This document shows positions 54,334 through 63,534 of a stretch of DNA of 64,000 nt, piece after piece. The notes under the pieces were generated by a model. The model did not search any database. It saw only the letters and a program-made list of their open reading frames with translations, and had not been told where the DNA came from. The DNA comes from Shewanella fidelis ATCC BAA-318 (GTDB lineage: Bacteria; Pseudomonadota; Gammaproteobacteria; Enterobacterales; Shewanellaceae). The stretch spans positions 1-64,000 of the forward strand of contig NZ_KI912460.1 in the NCBI RefSeq assembly GCF_000518605.1, in the 5' to 3' direction. Made by a program: the position numbers and the translations under genes. Position 1 is the stretch's first letter. Each line of letters starts with the position of its first letter.

Positions 54334-54514
54334 TTAATTGCACGTAATCAGTTCATGTTAGTTTTCTTTTTGTTTACTGCCTATTAACAGGAATGGCTTG
54401 ATGGTTAAAGAATTGCTCGATTGACGCTTTAAACGTGAAATTGCAGTATCGATACCAACGTCAGGCATAACAAATGACGTATATAAAAATAATTAGGTTA
54501 GGGAGTACAACATA

Positions 54515-57031
54515 ATGAACAGACCATCTAAATTGGCCTCTGCGATCAAGTTTGGCTTGATCGCTTCGGTTTCAACCACGGCATTCACAGCATCTAATAC
54601 CGCTTTTGCAGAAGAAGTAGGCGCAGATGTAGAACGCATCGCTGTTACCGGCTCCCGTATCCAGCGTCAAGATATGGAAACAGCTTCTCCAGTTACCGTT
54701 ATTGGTGCAGAAGAGATCCGCGCTGAAGGTTTTACCACTGTAGATGAATTGCTACAAGCTCAAACATCAATGGGTGGTAAGGCAGTTGGTTCAAGCACAA
54801 ACAATGGTTCAGACGGTGTAGCGCAAGTTGACCTACGTGGTATGGGCTCACAACGCACCTTAGTACTGTTAAATGGTCGCCGTATGGTGAACTCAGGCTC
54901 GGGCGCAGATAGTGCTGTGGATCTAAACTCAATTCCTGTAGCTATGATCGCTCGCGTTGAAATTCTAAAAGATGGTGCCTCTGCAGTATATGGTTCTGAT
55001 GCTATTGCTGGTGTAGTGAACATTATCACCAAGAAAGATTTCGAAGGTTTCCAAGTTGATGTTCAAGGCGGCATGACCGACCAAAGCGATGGTGAAAACG
55101 TTGAAGTTAGTGCGCTATATGGCTTTAACACTGATACGGGTAACTTCACTTTCGGTGCCGCGTACTCAGAGCGTAAAGGTGTAATCCAATCGGATCGTGA
55201 TTGGACTGATCCAGGTAGCAGCTCATTCATTCCGAATGGCTCTTTAGGCGGCAAAGTTAAAGATGAAAATGGTAACTGGGTAGACCGTGAAGAAGGTTAC
55301 GACTTTACTCAAGACAGTTTTTATCAAACGCCAAGTAAGCGTTACAGTTTATTTGCAAACATGACGCAAGAGCTTGGTGATGACATCGTGATGACTGGTG
55401 ACATTTTATATACTAAGCGTAAGTCAAACCAGCAGCTAGCTCCTCAGCCAGCTAATATCATGCTTGATGTTTGTGAAGCTGGTGATGATCCTGCGACCTG
55501 TTTTGAGCTTGATCAAGACATGATCGATGCGGGTATTACACCGGATAAAAACGGCCAAGTTAATTACAGAAAACGTATGAATGACGTTGGTCCACGTATC
55601 TATACTCAAGATACTGATACTTGGCGTGTTTCTGCTGGCCTTGAAGGTTCTTTAGATATCAATACTGGCATGAACTGGGATATGTCATATACCTACGGCA
55701 ACAACAAAGCTAAAACAGGTGTAGAAAACTCAATTAATGCAAACCTAATGGCAGAAGCTATTTATGCTGATCAGGATCCGTGGCTAACAGGTCAACCTAT
55801 GACAGATCAAGATCTGCTTGATAGCGTATCTTATGATGAGCAAGCTGATGGTGGTAACGAGCAGCATGTATTCTCTGCTGGTTTAAATGGTGAGCTATTT
55901 GACTTAGACGCAGGTGCAGTAGCATTCGCAATTGGTGCAGAATACCGTTATGAAAGTGGTTACTACAATCCAGATCCGATTGTTGTAGCGGGTGAAAGTA
56001 CTGCGGCGCAGCAAGATCCAACTGATGGTAGCTACAATGTTATTTCTGTATTCCAAGAAGTGAGCGTACCGTTTACAGATAAGCTAACCGGTGAATTTGC
56101 ACTACGTTTTGATGACTACTCAACATTCGGTAACGCATCAACTTGGAAGATTGGTCTTACTTATGAAGCGACTGATGAGTTAATGCTTCGTACAGTAGCT
56201 GCAACAGGCTTCCGTGCACCTAGTGTAAGTGAGCTATACGGTGGTAACTCAGGCTCGTACGATTACCTAGTGGATCCATGGGGTAATGAGAAAGATCCTC
56301 AGATCTTAGTTAACTACTCATCAGACGAAGATCTTAAGCCTGAAGAGTCAGAGTCTTATACAGCCGGTTTGGTTTACTCACCAAGCTACATTGATGGTAT
56401 GTCGCTAACAGTCGATTACTGGCGCTTTAAAGTGAAGAACGCAATCACGCGTCTTGATACTCAAGCTGGTTTAGATGCATGTTTTGCGGGTGATGCATCG
56501 GCTTGTGAAACATTCAACATTGGGCCTGATGGTGATCTGTCTAACTTGACTAACTCGCTAACTAACGTTGGTTTCCAAGATACAAGCGGTATTGATTTCA
56601 ACTTAGCGTATAAGTTTGAAGCACTAAACCTTGACTGGACTGTGAGTAACGATACCACTTACTTGTTGAACTTTGAGCAAGACGGTAAAGAGTACACTGG
56701 TACTATCGACGGTAACTTCGGTGCTTACGCAGAAGTTCGTAACAACTTTAGCATTAAAGCTGGTCAAGATGATTGGAGTGTTATGTACTTCAACCGTTAC
56801 ATCGGCGAAATGGATGACTTAGCAACAGGTGATACTGTAGATTCAGTTCTTTACCACAACCTATCAGCATCTTACTTCATCAATGATGCTTGGATGCTAA
56901 GTGCTGGTGTTAAGAACTTTACTGATGAAGAGCCATCAAAAGTGTCTAACGGTAGTGACGGTGGTACCGTACCAGAAGTTTACGACGTAATTGGTCGCAC
57001 ATACTTCGCTGGTGTGACAATGAAGTTCTAA
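54515..57031 (+). CDS. TonB-dependent outer-membrane receptor
   Basis: 838 residues with signal peptide (AFTASNTAFA). The plug domain (about 40-165) contains the TonB-box-like VERIAVTGSRIQRQDM, DELLQAQTSMGG, DLRGMGSQRTLVLLNGRR and ARVEILKDGASAVYGSDAIAGVVNI. The barrel ends in a C-terminal Phe (GRTYFAGVTMKF). The VTGSRI/RTLVLLNGRR plug type is common among receptors for sugars, peptides or other organic compounds in Shewanella and Alteromonas, rather than siderophores. Two CRP-type sites upstream also suggest a carbon-source role. A terminator follows. Confidence 0.92.
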   Translation: MNRPSKLASAIKFGLIASVSTTAFTASNTAFAEEVGADVERIAVTGSRIQRQDMETASPVTVIGAEEIRAEGFTTVDELLQAQTSMGGKAVGSSTNNGSDGVAQVDLRGMGSQRTLVLLNGRRMVNSGSGADSAVDLNSIPVAMIARVEILKDGASAVYGSDAIAGVVNIITKKDFEGFQVDVQGGMTDQSDGENVEVSALYGFNTDTGNFTFGAAYSERKGVIQSDRDWTDPGSSSFIPNGSLGGKVKDENGNWVDREEGYDFTQDSFYQTPSKRYSLFANMTQELGDDIVMTGDILYTKRKSNQQLAPQPANIMLDVCEAGDDPATCFELDQDMIDAGITPDKNGQVNYRKRMNDVGPRIYTQDTDTWRVSAGLEGSLDINTGMNWDMSYTYGNNKAKTGVENSINANLMAEAIYADQDPWLTGQPMTDQDLLDSVSYDEQADGGNEQHVFSAGLNGELFDLDAGAVAFAIGAEYRYESGYYNPDPIVVAGESTAAQQDPTDGSYNVISVFQEVSVPFTDKLTGEFALRFDDYSTFGNASTWKIGLTYEATDELMLRTVAATGFRAPSVSELYGGNSGSYDYLVDPWGNEKDPQILVNYSSDEDLKPEESESYTAGLVYSPSYIDGMSLTVDYWRFKVKNAITRLDTQAGLDACFAGDASACETFNIGPDGDLSNLTNSLTNVGFQDTSGIDFNLAYKFEALNLDWTVSNDTTYLLNFEQDGKEYTGTIDGNFGAYAEVRNNFSIKAGQDDWSVMYFNRYIGEMDDLATGDTVDSVLYHNLSASYFINDAWMLSAGVKNFTDEEPSKVSNGSDGGTVPEVYDVIGRTYFAGVTMKF

Positions 57032-57054
57032 TAGCTATGCTATTTAGCTAAAAC

Positions 57055-57077
57055 AAAAGCGCCGTAAGGCGCTTTTT
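57055..57077 (+). terminator. Intrinsic terminator after the receptor gene
   Basis: AAAAGCGCC and GGCGCTTTT form a 9-bp stem with a 4-base loop and a T-run. Confidence 0.9.
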
Positions 57078-57113
57078 TATTGGGCTTAAAACGGGGAGGT
57101 ATACTAATTGGTA

Positions 57114-57524
57114 TTAACCTAAACCGTTTTCAGCAGAGCTCATTTGAATGAACTCAATTTTATAGCCGTCAGGATCTTCAACAAACGCAATTTCAGTTGT
57201 GCCACCTGCAACAGGACCTGCAGGGCGAATAACTTTGCCACCGGCTGCGGCAATAGCTTCACAACGGGCGTAGATGTCTTCTTCGCCAATGGCTATATGG
57301 CCAAAGGCATTACCGTGATCATATGACTCTGTACCCCAGTTGTAAGTCAGTTCGATCACAGCACTGCCGCTTGATTCTTCGCCATAACCTACAAAGGCTA
57401 ATGTGTATTTGTATTCCGCATTTTCACTTTGTCTTAGTAGCTTCATGCCTAAGACGTTAGTGTAAAACTCGATACTGCGCTCTAAATTGCCGACTCTTAA
57501 CATAGTGTGGAGTAACTGGGCCAT
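57114..57524 (-). CDS. gloA: Lactoylglutathione lyase (glyoxalase I)
   Basis: 136 residues (E. coli 135). It isomerises the methylglyoxal-glutathione hemithioacetal to lactoylglutathione. Metal ligands are present: H6 (LLHTML), E59 (VIELTY), H76 (FGHIAIG) and E124 (YKIEFIQ). SIEFYTNVLGMKLLR is the signature. The stop codon is embedded in a 12-mer (57105-57116) that recurs at the end of nth and near base 202. Confidence 0.95.
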   Translation of the reverse strand: MAQLLHTMLRVGNLERSIEFYTNVLGMKLLRQSENAEYKYTLAFVGYGEESSGSAVIELTYNWGTESYDHGNAFGHIAIGEEDIYARCEAIAAAGGKVIRPAGPVAGGTTEIAFVEDPDGYKIEFIQMSSAENGLG

Positions 57525-57600
57525 TTTGCTTCCTATTTATTGTGGTTATTTATAATTGAATTATAACTATTTTCTGATTGCTGGATACATTTTGTAAAAA

Positions 57601-57614
57601 TTGCGCTAGATCAA
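57601..57614. promoter_or_regulatory. FNR/EtrA-like site before the small membrane protein
   Basis: TTGCGCTAGATCAA matches the FNR consensus TTGAT-N4-ATCAA at 8 of 10 positions, with a perfect right half, about 100 bases before the small gene at 57711. Suggestive only. Confidence 0.35.
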
Positions 57615-57710
57615 TTTTATTAGTAAGCACTAGATCACAAAAGCTCTAAAATCGGCTGAGAAAGTCGCATTTTTCTTATAGTATTAGCCAAATACTACAA
57701 GGAGAACATT

Positions 57711-57794
57711 ATGCAAACTGAATTAAAAATGGCGCTTGGCCTTACTGCAGTTATCGCTGCGTTTTTAACTGTTTTCTTTATCTGTATGTACTAA
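57711..57794 (+). CDS. 27-residue small membrane protein (YnhF-like)
   Basis: A complete small gene: GGAG 6 bases before the ATG, 27 codons, TAA, then a strong terminator at 57808. The product begins MQTELKMALGLT and continues with a single hydrophobic helix (AVIAAFLTVFFICMY). The start resembles E. coli YnhF (MSTDLKFSL), a small membrane protein of about 29 residues. The organisation as a mono-gene unit with its own signals strongly supports expression. It may be a small subunit or regulator of a membrane complex; partner unknown. Confidence 0.75.
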   Translation: MQTELKMALGLTAVIAAFLTVFFICMY

Positions 57795-57807
57795 ACATAT
57801 CGATATT

Positions 57808-57833
57808 AAAAAGCCGCTAAACGCGGCTTTTTT
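57808..57833. terminator. Intrinsic terminator after the small membrane protein
   Basis: AAAAAGCCGC and GCGGCTTTTT form a 10-bp stem with loop TAAAC and a T-run. It can also serve the convergent nth/rnf transcript. Confidence 0.9.
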
Positions 57834-57851
57834 GTTATTTGTTAATTGGTA

Positions 57852-58493
57852 TTACTCTTCAGGGTAGACTTTATCTTTAAACTCACATAAGTCTTCAATG
57901 ATACAGCTACCGCATCTTGGCTTACGGGCGATACAGGTATAACGTCCGTGAAGGATCAACCAATGATGAACATCAACTTTAAACTCAGCCGGTACCACTT
58001 TTAACAGTTTCTTTTCCACTTCAACAACGTTTTTGCCCATAGCAAATTTGGTGCGGTTAGCAACACGGTCAATATGGGTATCAACGGCTATTGTAGGCCA
58101 ACCAAACGCAGTATTGAGTACAACGTTTGCTGTTTTGCGTCCAACGCCAGGAAGCGCTTCTAACGCTTCTCTGTTCTCAGGCACTTCACCATTATACTTT
58201 TCAACTAAGATTTCGCAGGCTTTAACAACATTAATGGCTTTATTGTTATATAAACCAATGGTTTTTATATACTGTTTTAAGCCTTCTACGCCAAGGTCTA
58301 CAATTGCTTGCGCTGTATTGGCCACCGGAAACAGTTTATCGGTGGCTTTGTTAACACTGACATCTGTTGCTTGGGCAGATAACGTCACAGCAACGAGCAA
58401 CTCAAATGGGCTAGAGAAATTTAGCTCAGTTTCTGGGTGAGGATTATTCTCCCTTAGTCTTTCTAAAATTAAGCGGCGTTTTTCTGCGTTCAT
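57852..58493 (-). CDS. nth: Endonuclease III
   Basis: 213-residue base-excision repair glycosylase/AP lyase for oxidised pyrimidines. The helix-hairpin-helix LPGVGRKTANVVL contains catalytic K120; D138 lies in IAVDTH; the 4Fe-4S cluster uses C187, C194, C197 and C203. These positions equal those of E. coli Nth. Last gene of the rnf operon, as in many gammaproteobacteria. Confidence 0.97.
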   Translation of the reverse strand: MNAEKRRLILERLRENNPHPETELNFSSPFELLVAVTLSAQATDVSVNKATDKLFPVANTAQAIVDLGVEGLKQYIKTIGLYNNKAINVVKACEILVEKYNGEVPENREALEALPGVGRKTANVVLNTAFGWPTIAVDTHIDRVANRTKFAMGKNVVEVEKKLLKVVPAEFKVDVHHWLILHGRYTCIARKPRCGSCIIEDLCEFKDKVYPEE

Positions 58494-58562
58494 TGTACGT
58501 TCTCGTATTTTTATTATTTATTGCTTATTACGTAGCTAGCTTTGCTCTAATTAACCTTTGCT

Positions 58563-59258
58563 TTAATTTACCTTAGTTATACGCGCGCGAGCAGGGGCTT
58601 CTTGAGCGACTTTAGGTTGCTTATTTGCAATATATTGGTCAATGACATTTTTAAGAGCAATGAGTAAGCCCATCCCGATAAATGCCCCCGGTGGCAACAT
58701 GGCGAGTAAAAAGCTGGTATCAACTTGCCAGATGTGGATCGTCAGTGATTTGGCCCATTCGCCCAATAGTTGATCTGCACCATAGAATAAGGTGCCTTGA
58801 CCTAAAATTTCACGACTGGCACCGAGGACGCATAACACTAGTGTGAAGCCTAGCCCCATCATCAAGCCGTCAAATGCTGATTTAACAACGTTATTGCGTG
58901 AAGCATAGGCTTCTGCGCGGCCGATGATCACACAGTTGGTGACAATCAGCGGCAAGAAAATCCCTAAAGATAGGTAGAGGCCATAAGCATAAGCATTAAT
59001 CAAAAGTTGCACTGTCGTCACTAGCGCAGCGATGATCATTACAAACACTGGAATACGGATCTCTTTAGGTACAAAGTCGCGTACCAAAGAAACTAAAATA
59101 TTTGAGCCGATAAGGACTAACATCGTAGCCAAGCCTAAACCCAGCGCATTGGTAAGGGTGGCAGTTACGGCAAGTAATGGACATAAGCCTAATAATTGGA
59201 CTAATCCAGGATTATTTTTCCATAATCCTTGCTTAGCAACTTCTTTGAAATCACTCAT
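58563..59258 (-). CDS. rnfE: Rnf/Rsx complex subunit E
   Basis: 231-residue integral membrane subunit of the Rnf (Rsx) electron-transfer complex, with about six helices (KNNPGLVQLLGLCPLLAVT start, LGLATMLVLIGSNILVSLVR). Paralogue of RnfA and NqrD. MLPPGAFIGMGLLIALKN is characteristic. The start overlaps the rnfG stop by 8 bases. Confidence 0.96.
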   Translation of the reverse strand: MSDFKEVAKQGLWKNNPGLVQLLGLCPLLAVTATLTNALGLGLATMLVLIGSNILVSLVRDFVPKEIRIPVFVMIIAALVTTVQLLINAYAYGLYLSLGIFLPLIVTNCVIIGRAEAYASRNNVVKSAFDGLMMGLGFTLVLCVLGASREILGQGTLFYGADQLLGEWAKSLTIHIWQVDTSFLLAMLPPGAFIGMGLLIALKNVIDQYIANKQPKVAQEAPARARITKVN

Positions 59259-59889
59259 TTCCTACCTCACAATTTGCTGGAGCAGACAGCAATGTGGCTT
59301 TATTGGCATTAAAGTATTGCACTGCTTTTTTCACGGCTTTTACGTAAGCGCGCGGGGTAATGGTCGCACCTGTGAATTGGTCGATGTCGCCACCATCTTT
59401 TTTAACGTTCCAGCGTTTGTCTGCGTCAGAAAGTAAAAATAGCCCATCAAAAGACGTAACCCAGTCTGATTTTCTTAGTTCGATTTTATCGCCAAGACCT
59501 GGCGTTTCTTGGTGAGATAATGTGCGAACACCTAACACTTCACCGGTATGGCTAATACCTATAATTACTTTAATATTACCGTTGTAGCCATCAGGAGCAA
59601 TGGCTTCAATAGCAATGGCTACGCCTTCACCATTCATTGTCGCTATGTAAGCAGGTAAGGTGTCCTCAGTGCCTAAAAACTCTGCTGAGGTTAAGCCAAT
59701 ACAGTGACTGGTTAATTGGTTATCATGAATTTCATCAGGGATGATCTGATGCAGCACTCGAGCAAGTTCTTGTTGCTCTTGCTGCTTAATTTTGTCGTAG
59801 GTAAATTGATTAACGATAGCAACTAGCCCTGTACAAAGCAGCGCAAACAAACCAAGCAATAAACCATTTTTCAACATAGATTTTTTCAA
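59251..59889 (-). CDS. rnfG: Rnf/Rsx complex subunit G (covalent FMN)
   Basis: 212 residues: an N-terminal membrane helix (about 8-28) and a periplasmic FMN-binding domain. The motif QFTGATITPRAYVKAVKKAV holds the Thr expected to carry covalent FMN; LGVRTLSHQETPGLGDKIE is also conserved. Follows rnfD by 18 bases. Confidence 0.95.
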   Translation of the reverse strand: MKKSMLKNGLLLGLFALLCTGLVAIVNQFTYDKIKQQEQQELARVLHQIIPDEIHDNQLTSHCIGLTSAEFLGTEDTLPAYIATMNGEGVAIAIEAIAPDGYNGNIKVIIGISHTGEVLGVRTLSHQETPGLGDKIELRKSDWVTSFDGLFLLSDADKRWNVKKDGGDIDQFTGATITPRAYVKAVKKAVQYFNANKATLLSAPANCEVGNE

Positions 59890-59907
59890 AATAAAGTCTC
59901 TTTATGC

Positions 59908-60960
59908 TTAATGACCGGTTCTATGACCATAAGTGCGCGGTTTGACGTAATAATCGATAAAAGGTGCACACAGGTTTGCCAGTAATACAGCAAATGCAAA
60001 GGCATCAGGATAACCACCAAAAGTGCGAATAACATAAACTAATACGCCTATTAGTGCGCCAAAAATCAATCTGCCACGAACACTGGTCGCCGCAGTAACT
60101 GGATCGGTTGCAATAAAAAATGCGCCAATCATAGTTGCACCTGAAAAGAGTTGCATTAGCGGTCCGACATGGGTGTCTGGACTGAGTAAGTAACCAAAGC
60201 TACTACAGATAAATAATGAACCTAGGATGGCAGCGCTGATCTGCCAGCGGATAACCTTAAGTTTCAGCATGACTAAGCCGCCAAGCAGATAAGCCATATT
60301 GACCCAAAACCAACCTACGCCAAAACCATCGGCAAAGGCGGGTTTTGCAAGGCTTTCTGTCATGGTCAATCCCAATGCCAAATCCGTTTTGACCGTATCT
60401 AGTGGCGTGGCCATCGCTATACCATCAAAACCTAATTTGTATTGCTTGAGCTGCTCAGCTGACATAGAGCCGAATATGGCTTGCAGCGTTAGATTTAGAT
60501 CCATCGGGTTTTGTGCGATAACGCTTGGTATAGACCAGCTTGTCATTTGCACCGGAAACGATATCAGCAACATGACATAAGCAGCCATGGCTGGGTTAAA
60601 GATATTTTGTCCCAAACCACCATATAGTTGTTTCACCAATACAATGGCAAACAAGGTGCCAATAACCACTAACCACCAAGGGGCTATGGGAGGAATTGCA
60701 ACAGCTAATAAAATAGCGGTTAATACGGCGCTATTGTCGCTGATGGTTGGTAATACAGCACGTTTACGTAATGCTAAAACAGCGGCTTCTGCGGCGAGCG
60801 CCACCGATACCGCTAGCAGTATTTGTACGAGCACGCCAAAGCCAAAGAAATAGCTTTGTACTGCAATTCCAGGTACGGCGCACATGATCACTCTGCGCAT
60901 AACCGTTTGAGTTTGAAGTTTTACCCTCAAATGTGGTGACGAGGCTAACTTAAACGCCAT
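59908..60960 (-). CDS. rnfD: Rnf/Rsx complex subunit D
   Basis: 350-residue integral membrane subunit with about ten helices, paralogous to NqrB. LFSGATMIGAFFIATDPVTAATS contains the SGAT flavin-attachment motif, with Thr binding FMN covalently. FGGYPDAFAFAVLLANLCAPFIDYY is the conserved C-terminal helix. Starts 3 bases after rnfC. Confidence 0.96.
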   Translation of the reverse strand: MAFKLASSPHLRVKLQTQTVMRRVIMCAVPGIAVQSYFFGFGVLVQILLAVSVALAAEAAVLALRKRAVLPTISDNSAVLTAILLAVAIPPIAPWWLVVIGTLFAIVLVKQLYGGLGQNIFNPAMAAYVMLLISFPVQMTSWSIPSVIAQNPMDLNLTLQAIFGSMSAEQLKQYKLGFDGIAMATPLDTVKTDLALGLTMTESLAKPAFADGFGVGWFWVNMAYLLGGLVMLKLKVIRWQISAAILGSLFICSSFGYLLSPDTHVGPLMQLFSGATMIGAFFIATDPVTAATSVRGRLIFGALIGVLVYVIRTFGGYPDAFAFAVLLANLCAPFIDYYVKPRTYGHRTGH

Positions 60961-60963
60961 TAT

Positions 60964-63534
60964 TTATTCCTTTTCCTGCAATTTTGCCTGTGCTTTTTTA
61001 GCCTTAGCTTTAGCAATTGTGGCGGCAATACGGGCTTTCTTTTGCTGTTCAGCAGTTAATTCTGAAGCAGAACCTTGGGTTGTTGAGATCGCATCGTCAA
61101 CTTCAGCAGGTTGTTTTTGCTCTGTTTGAATTGAATCAACGGTGGCTTGGCTTAGTTTTTTAGCTTTGGCTTTAGCAACTGCTGCAGCGATTTTGGCCTT
61201 TTTATCATCAGCGGCTGTAACCTCAGTGACTGCGTCTACTGAATCGCTAGGCTTATCGTCAGTTGCAAATTGTTGGCTTGCTTGCGTTTTCGCTTTAGCT
61301 CGCGCAATGTCAGTAGCGACTTTAGCCTTTTTATCATCAGCGGCAGGGACTTCATTAACTGCGTCTACTGAATCGCTAGCCTGGTCGTCAGCTGCAAGTT
61401 GTTGGCTTGCTTGCTTTTTCGCTTTAGCTCGTGCAATGGCAGCAGCGACTTTGGCCTTTTTATCATCAGCGACAGGGACTTCAGTGACTGTGTCTACTGA
61501 ATCGCTAGCCTCGTTGTCAGCTGCAAGTTGTTGGGTTGCTTGCTTTTTGGCTTTAGCTCGCGCAATGGCTGCAGCGACTTTGGCCTTTTTATCATCAGCG
61601 GCAGAGACCTCAGTGACCTCGTCTACTGAATCGCTAGGCTGGTCGTCAGCTGCAAGTTGTTGGCTTGCTTGCTTTTTCGCTTTTGCTCGTGCAATGGCTG
61701 CAGCGACTTTGGCCTTTTTATCATCAGCGGCAGTGACCTCAGTGACCTCGTCTACTGAAGCGTTAGCCTTGTCGTCAGATCCAAGCTGTTGCTGGGTTGC
61801 TTGCTTTTTCGCTTTTGCTCGTGCAATGGCAGCAGCAACTTGCGCCTTTTTATCACTTGCAGCGGTTTGTTCTGTATTAGCGTCAGGAGCTGTATTATTG
61901 GCCGCTGCTTTTTTAGCTTTAGCTCGTGCTAGTGCTGCGGCTATTTGCGCTTTTTTATCAGCTATATCATTGCTGGCGGCCGGCTCCGAGTTGGCTTCGG
62001 CTGCTTTTTTCGCTTTAATTCGCGCCATGGCTTCTGCAACGGCGTTTTTATCGCCACTAGACATACTTGATTTACGGCGTGCAGCTGCTTCTTTCGCTTT
62101 TGCTTCACGGGCAAGTTTTTCATCTTCAAGGCGTTTTAATCGTGCTTCAAAGCGTTGTTTTGCGAAATCAGCCTGACGTTTTTCTTCTGTTTGAGTACGA
62201 ATTGCAGATTTGGCGATACGATAATATTCAACCAGTGGAATATCACTCGGACATACATAACTACAACACCCACACTCAATACAGTCATGTAAATTAAAGC
62301 TGGCTGCCTTGTCATACTCTTCGGCTTTTGCATGCCAAAACAGCTGTTGTGGCAACAAGAGTGCAGGGCAGGCGGTAGCGCATTCGCCACATCTAATACA
62401 AGGCTTCTCGGCTGTTGAGTCGGCAATTTCTGTATTATCAGGCAATAAAACACAGTTTGTGCCTTTGAGTACCGGTGCTGCGAGATCTGGCAGGTTATGA
62501 CCCATCATAGGCCCGCCAATAATTACTTTATCTGTAGCTAAATTGCCGTTGAAACCTAAGGTGTTAAGAATATGCTCAATTGGGGTGCCAATAGGAACCC
62601 AGTAGTTACCTGGTGTTTTACTATTTAAGCCGGTTACCGTAACGACTCGACTGGTGAGTGCTTTACCATGATTAACGGCATCGTTAATTGCATAAGCTGT
62701 TGCCACGTTTTGCACAAGCATGCCGAGTTGTGCCGGAATGGCCCCTGATGGAACCTCTTGACCCGTCAAAATTTGGATTAACTGTTTTTCACCGCCAGAA
62801 GGATACTTAGTCGGTACAGAGGTAATACGTGTGGTGCCATTATCTAAGCTACTGCTATTGAGTGCATGTTGCATAGCCTCAATCGCTTCAGGCTTGTTAT
62901 CTTCAATTGCAATTATGATGCGTTTGGGGCTAATTAGTCGTTGAATAATTGCCACACCCGCTAAAATCTCATCGCTATGCTCTTGCATCAAGCGGTCATC
63001 AGATGTGATATAAGGTTCACATTCAATACCGTTAATGATGACAAGCTCAATTTCACTCGCGGGGTTTAGCTTGATGTGCGTAGGGAATGCCGCGCCGCCA
63101 AGACCTGCAATGCCTGCTTGTTGGATGATATTGAGAATATCTTGGTTTGAGCGCTCGCCTTGATCTGCATGATGCTCAACAGACTCATCAAGTCCATCGG
63201 CTTCAATGACACAGCTCAGCACTTCAATACCGGAGGCATGGTTACTCGGCATAGGCTTAATCGCTGTGATTGTACCAGATGTTGGTGCATGAACTGGGCA
63301 GTAAGCAAAGCTAGTACCACTGGTAAGTGGTTGGCCTTTCAATACGCGCTGATTAACTCCTACTGCCAGTAAGGCGCTGTCACCAACTTGAGTAAGAGGC
63401 AACACGAAATGTTTGGCAAGTGGCAACTGACTAATCGCTGTTTGATTAGAAAGAGTTTTCAATTCAGGTGGATGCACGCCGCCGTGAGAGCGCCAAAGCG
63501 TTCCTTTATCAATTTGCTCTAATAAAGTTAACAC
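60964..63534 (-). CDS. rnfC: Rnf/Rsx complex subunit C with long repeat tail
   Basis: 856 residues. The N-terminal NADH/FMN-binding part (GLGGAAFPTHIK, GIECEPYITSDDRLM, YPSGGEKQLIQ) is followed by two 4Fe-4S motifs (CIRCGECATACP, CIECGCCSYVCP, about 375-430). From about residue 455 the protein becomes Ala/Lys-rich, and about 560-800 contains five near-identical 43-residue units of the ADDKKAKVAAAIARAKAKKQ type. E. coli RsxC is about 740 residues. The tail is probably an extended helical, charged arm; repeat number may vary. Start overlaps the rnfB stop by 7 bases. Confidence 0.96.
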   Translation of the reverse strand: MLTLLEQIDKGTLWRSHGGVHPPELKTLSNQTAISQLPLAKHFVLPLTQVGDSALLAVGVNQRVLKGQPLTSGTSFAYCPVHAPTSGTITAIKPMPSNHASGIEVLSCVIEADGLDESVEHHADQGERSNQDILNIIQQAGIAGLGGAAFPTHIKLNPASEIELVIINGIECEPYITSDDRLMQEHSDEILAGVAIIQRLISPKRIIIAIEDNKPEAIEAMQHALNSSSLDNGTTRITSVPTKYPSGGEKQLIQILTGQEVPSGAIPAQLGMLVQNVATAYAINDAVNHGKALTSRVVTVTGLNSKTPGNYWVPIGTPIEHILNTLGFNGNLATDKVIIGGPMMGHNLPDLAAPVLKGTNCVLLPDNTEIADSTAEKPCIRCGECATACPALLLPQQLFWHAKAEEYDKAASFNLHDCIECGCCSYVCPSDIPLVEYYRIAKSAIRTQTEEKRQADFAKQRFEARLKRLEDEKLAREAKAKEAAARRKSSMSSGDKNAVAEAMARIKAKKAAEANSEPAASNDIADKKAQIAAALARAKAKKAAANNTAPDANTEQTAASDKKAQVAAAIARAKAKKQATQQQLGSDDKANASVDEVTEVTAADDKKAKVAAAIARAKAKKQASQQLAADDQPSDSVDEVTEVSAADDKKAKVAAAIARAKAKKQATQQLAADNEASDSVDTVTEVPVADDKKAKVAAAIARAKAKKQASQQLAADDQASDSVDAVNEVPAADDKKAKVATDIARAKAKTQASQQFATDDKPSDSVDAVTEVTAADDKKAKIAAAVAKAKAKKLSQATVDSIQTEQKQPAEVDDAISTTQGSASELTAEQQKKARIAATIAKAKAKKAQAKLQEKE
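61142..61850 (-). repeat. Tandem 129-bp repeats inside rnfC
   Basis: The segment CCTTTTTATCATCA recurs at 61197, 61326, 61455, 61584 and 61713, exactly 129 bases apart (43 codons), with a diverged copy near 61840. Units are nearly identical, suggesting recent amplification or homogenisation in frame. Confidence 0.95.

Larger units (their letters stand above)
53937..54514. other. 578-bp regulatory region upstream of the TonB-dependent receptor
   Basis: No gene is seen. It contains a Fur-like stretch at 53992-54007 and two CRP-type palindromes at 54211-54226 and 54318-54333 (listed separately). Confidence 0.7.

Noticed and set aside
61142..61850. CRISPR-like regular spacing
   Set aside because: The 129-base units are contiguous coding repeats without unique spacers.
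61142..62176. 344-codon open frame on the plus strand
   Set aside because: It is the antisense shadow of the Ala/Lys-rich rnfC repeats; low complexity, no SD, and rnfC on the minus strand is certain.
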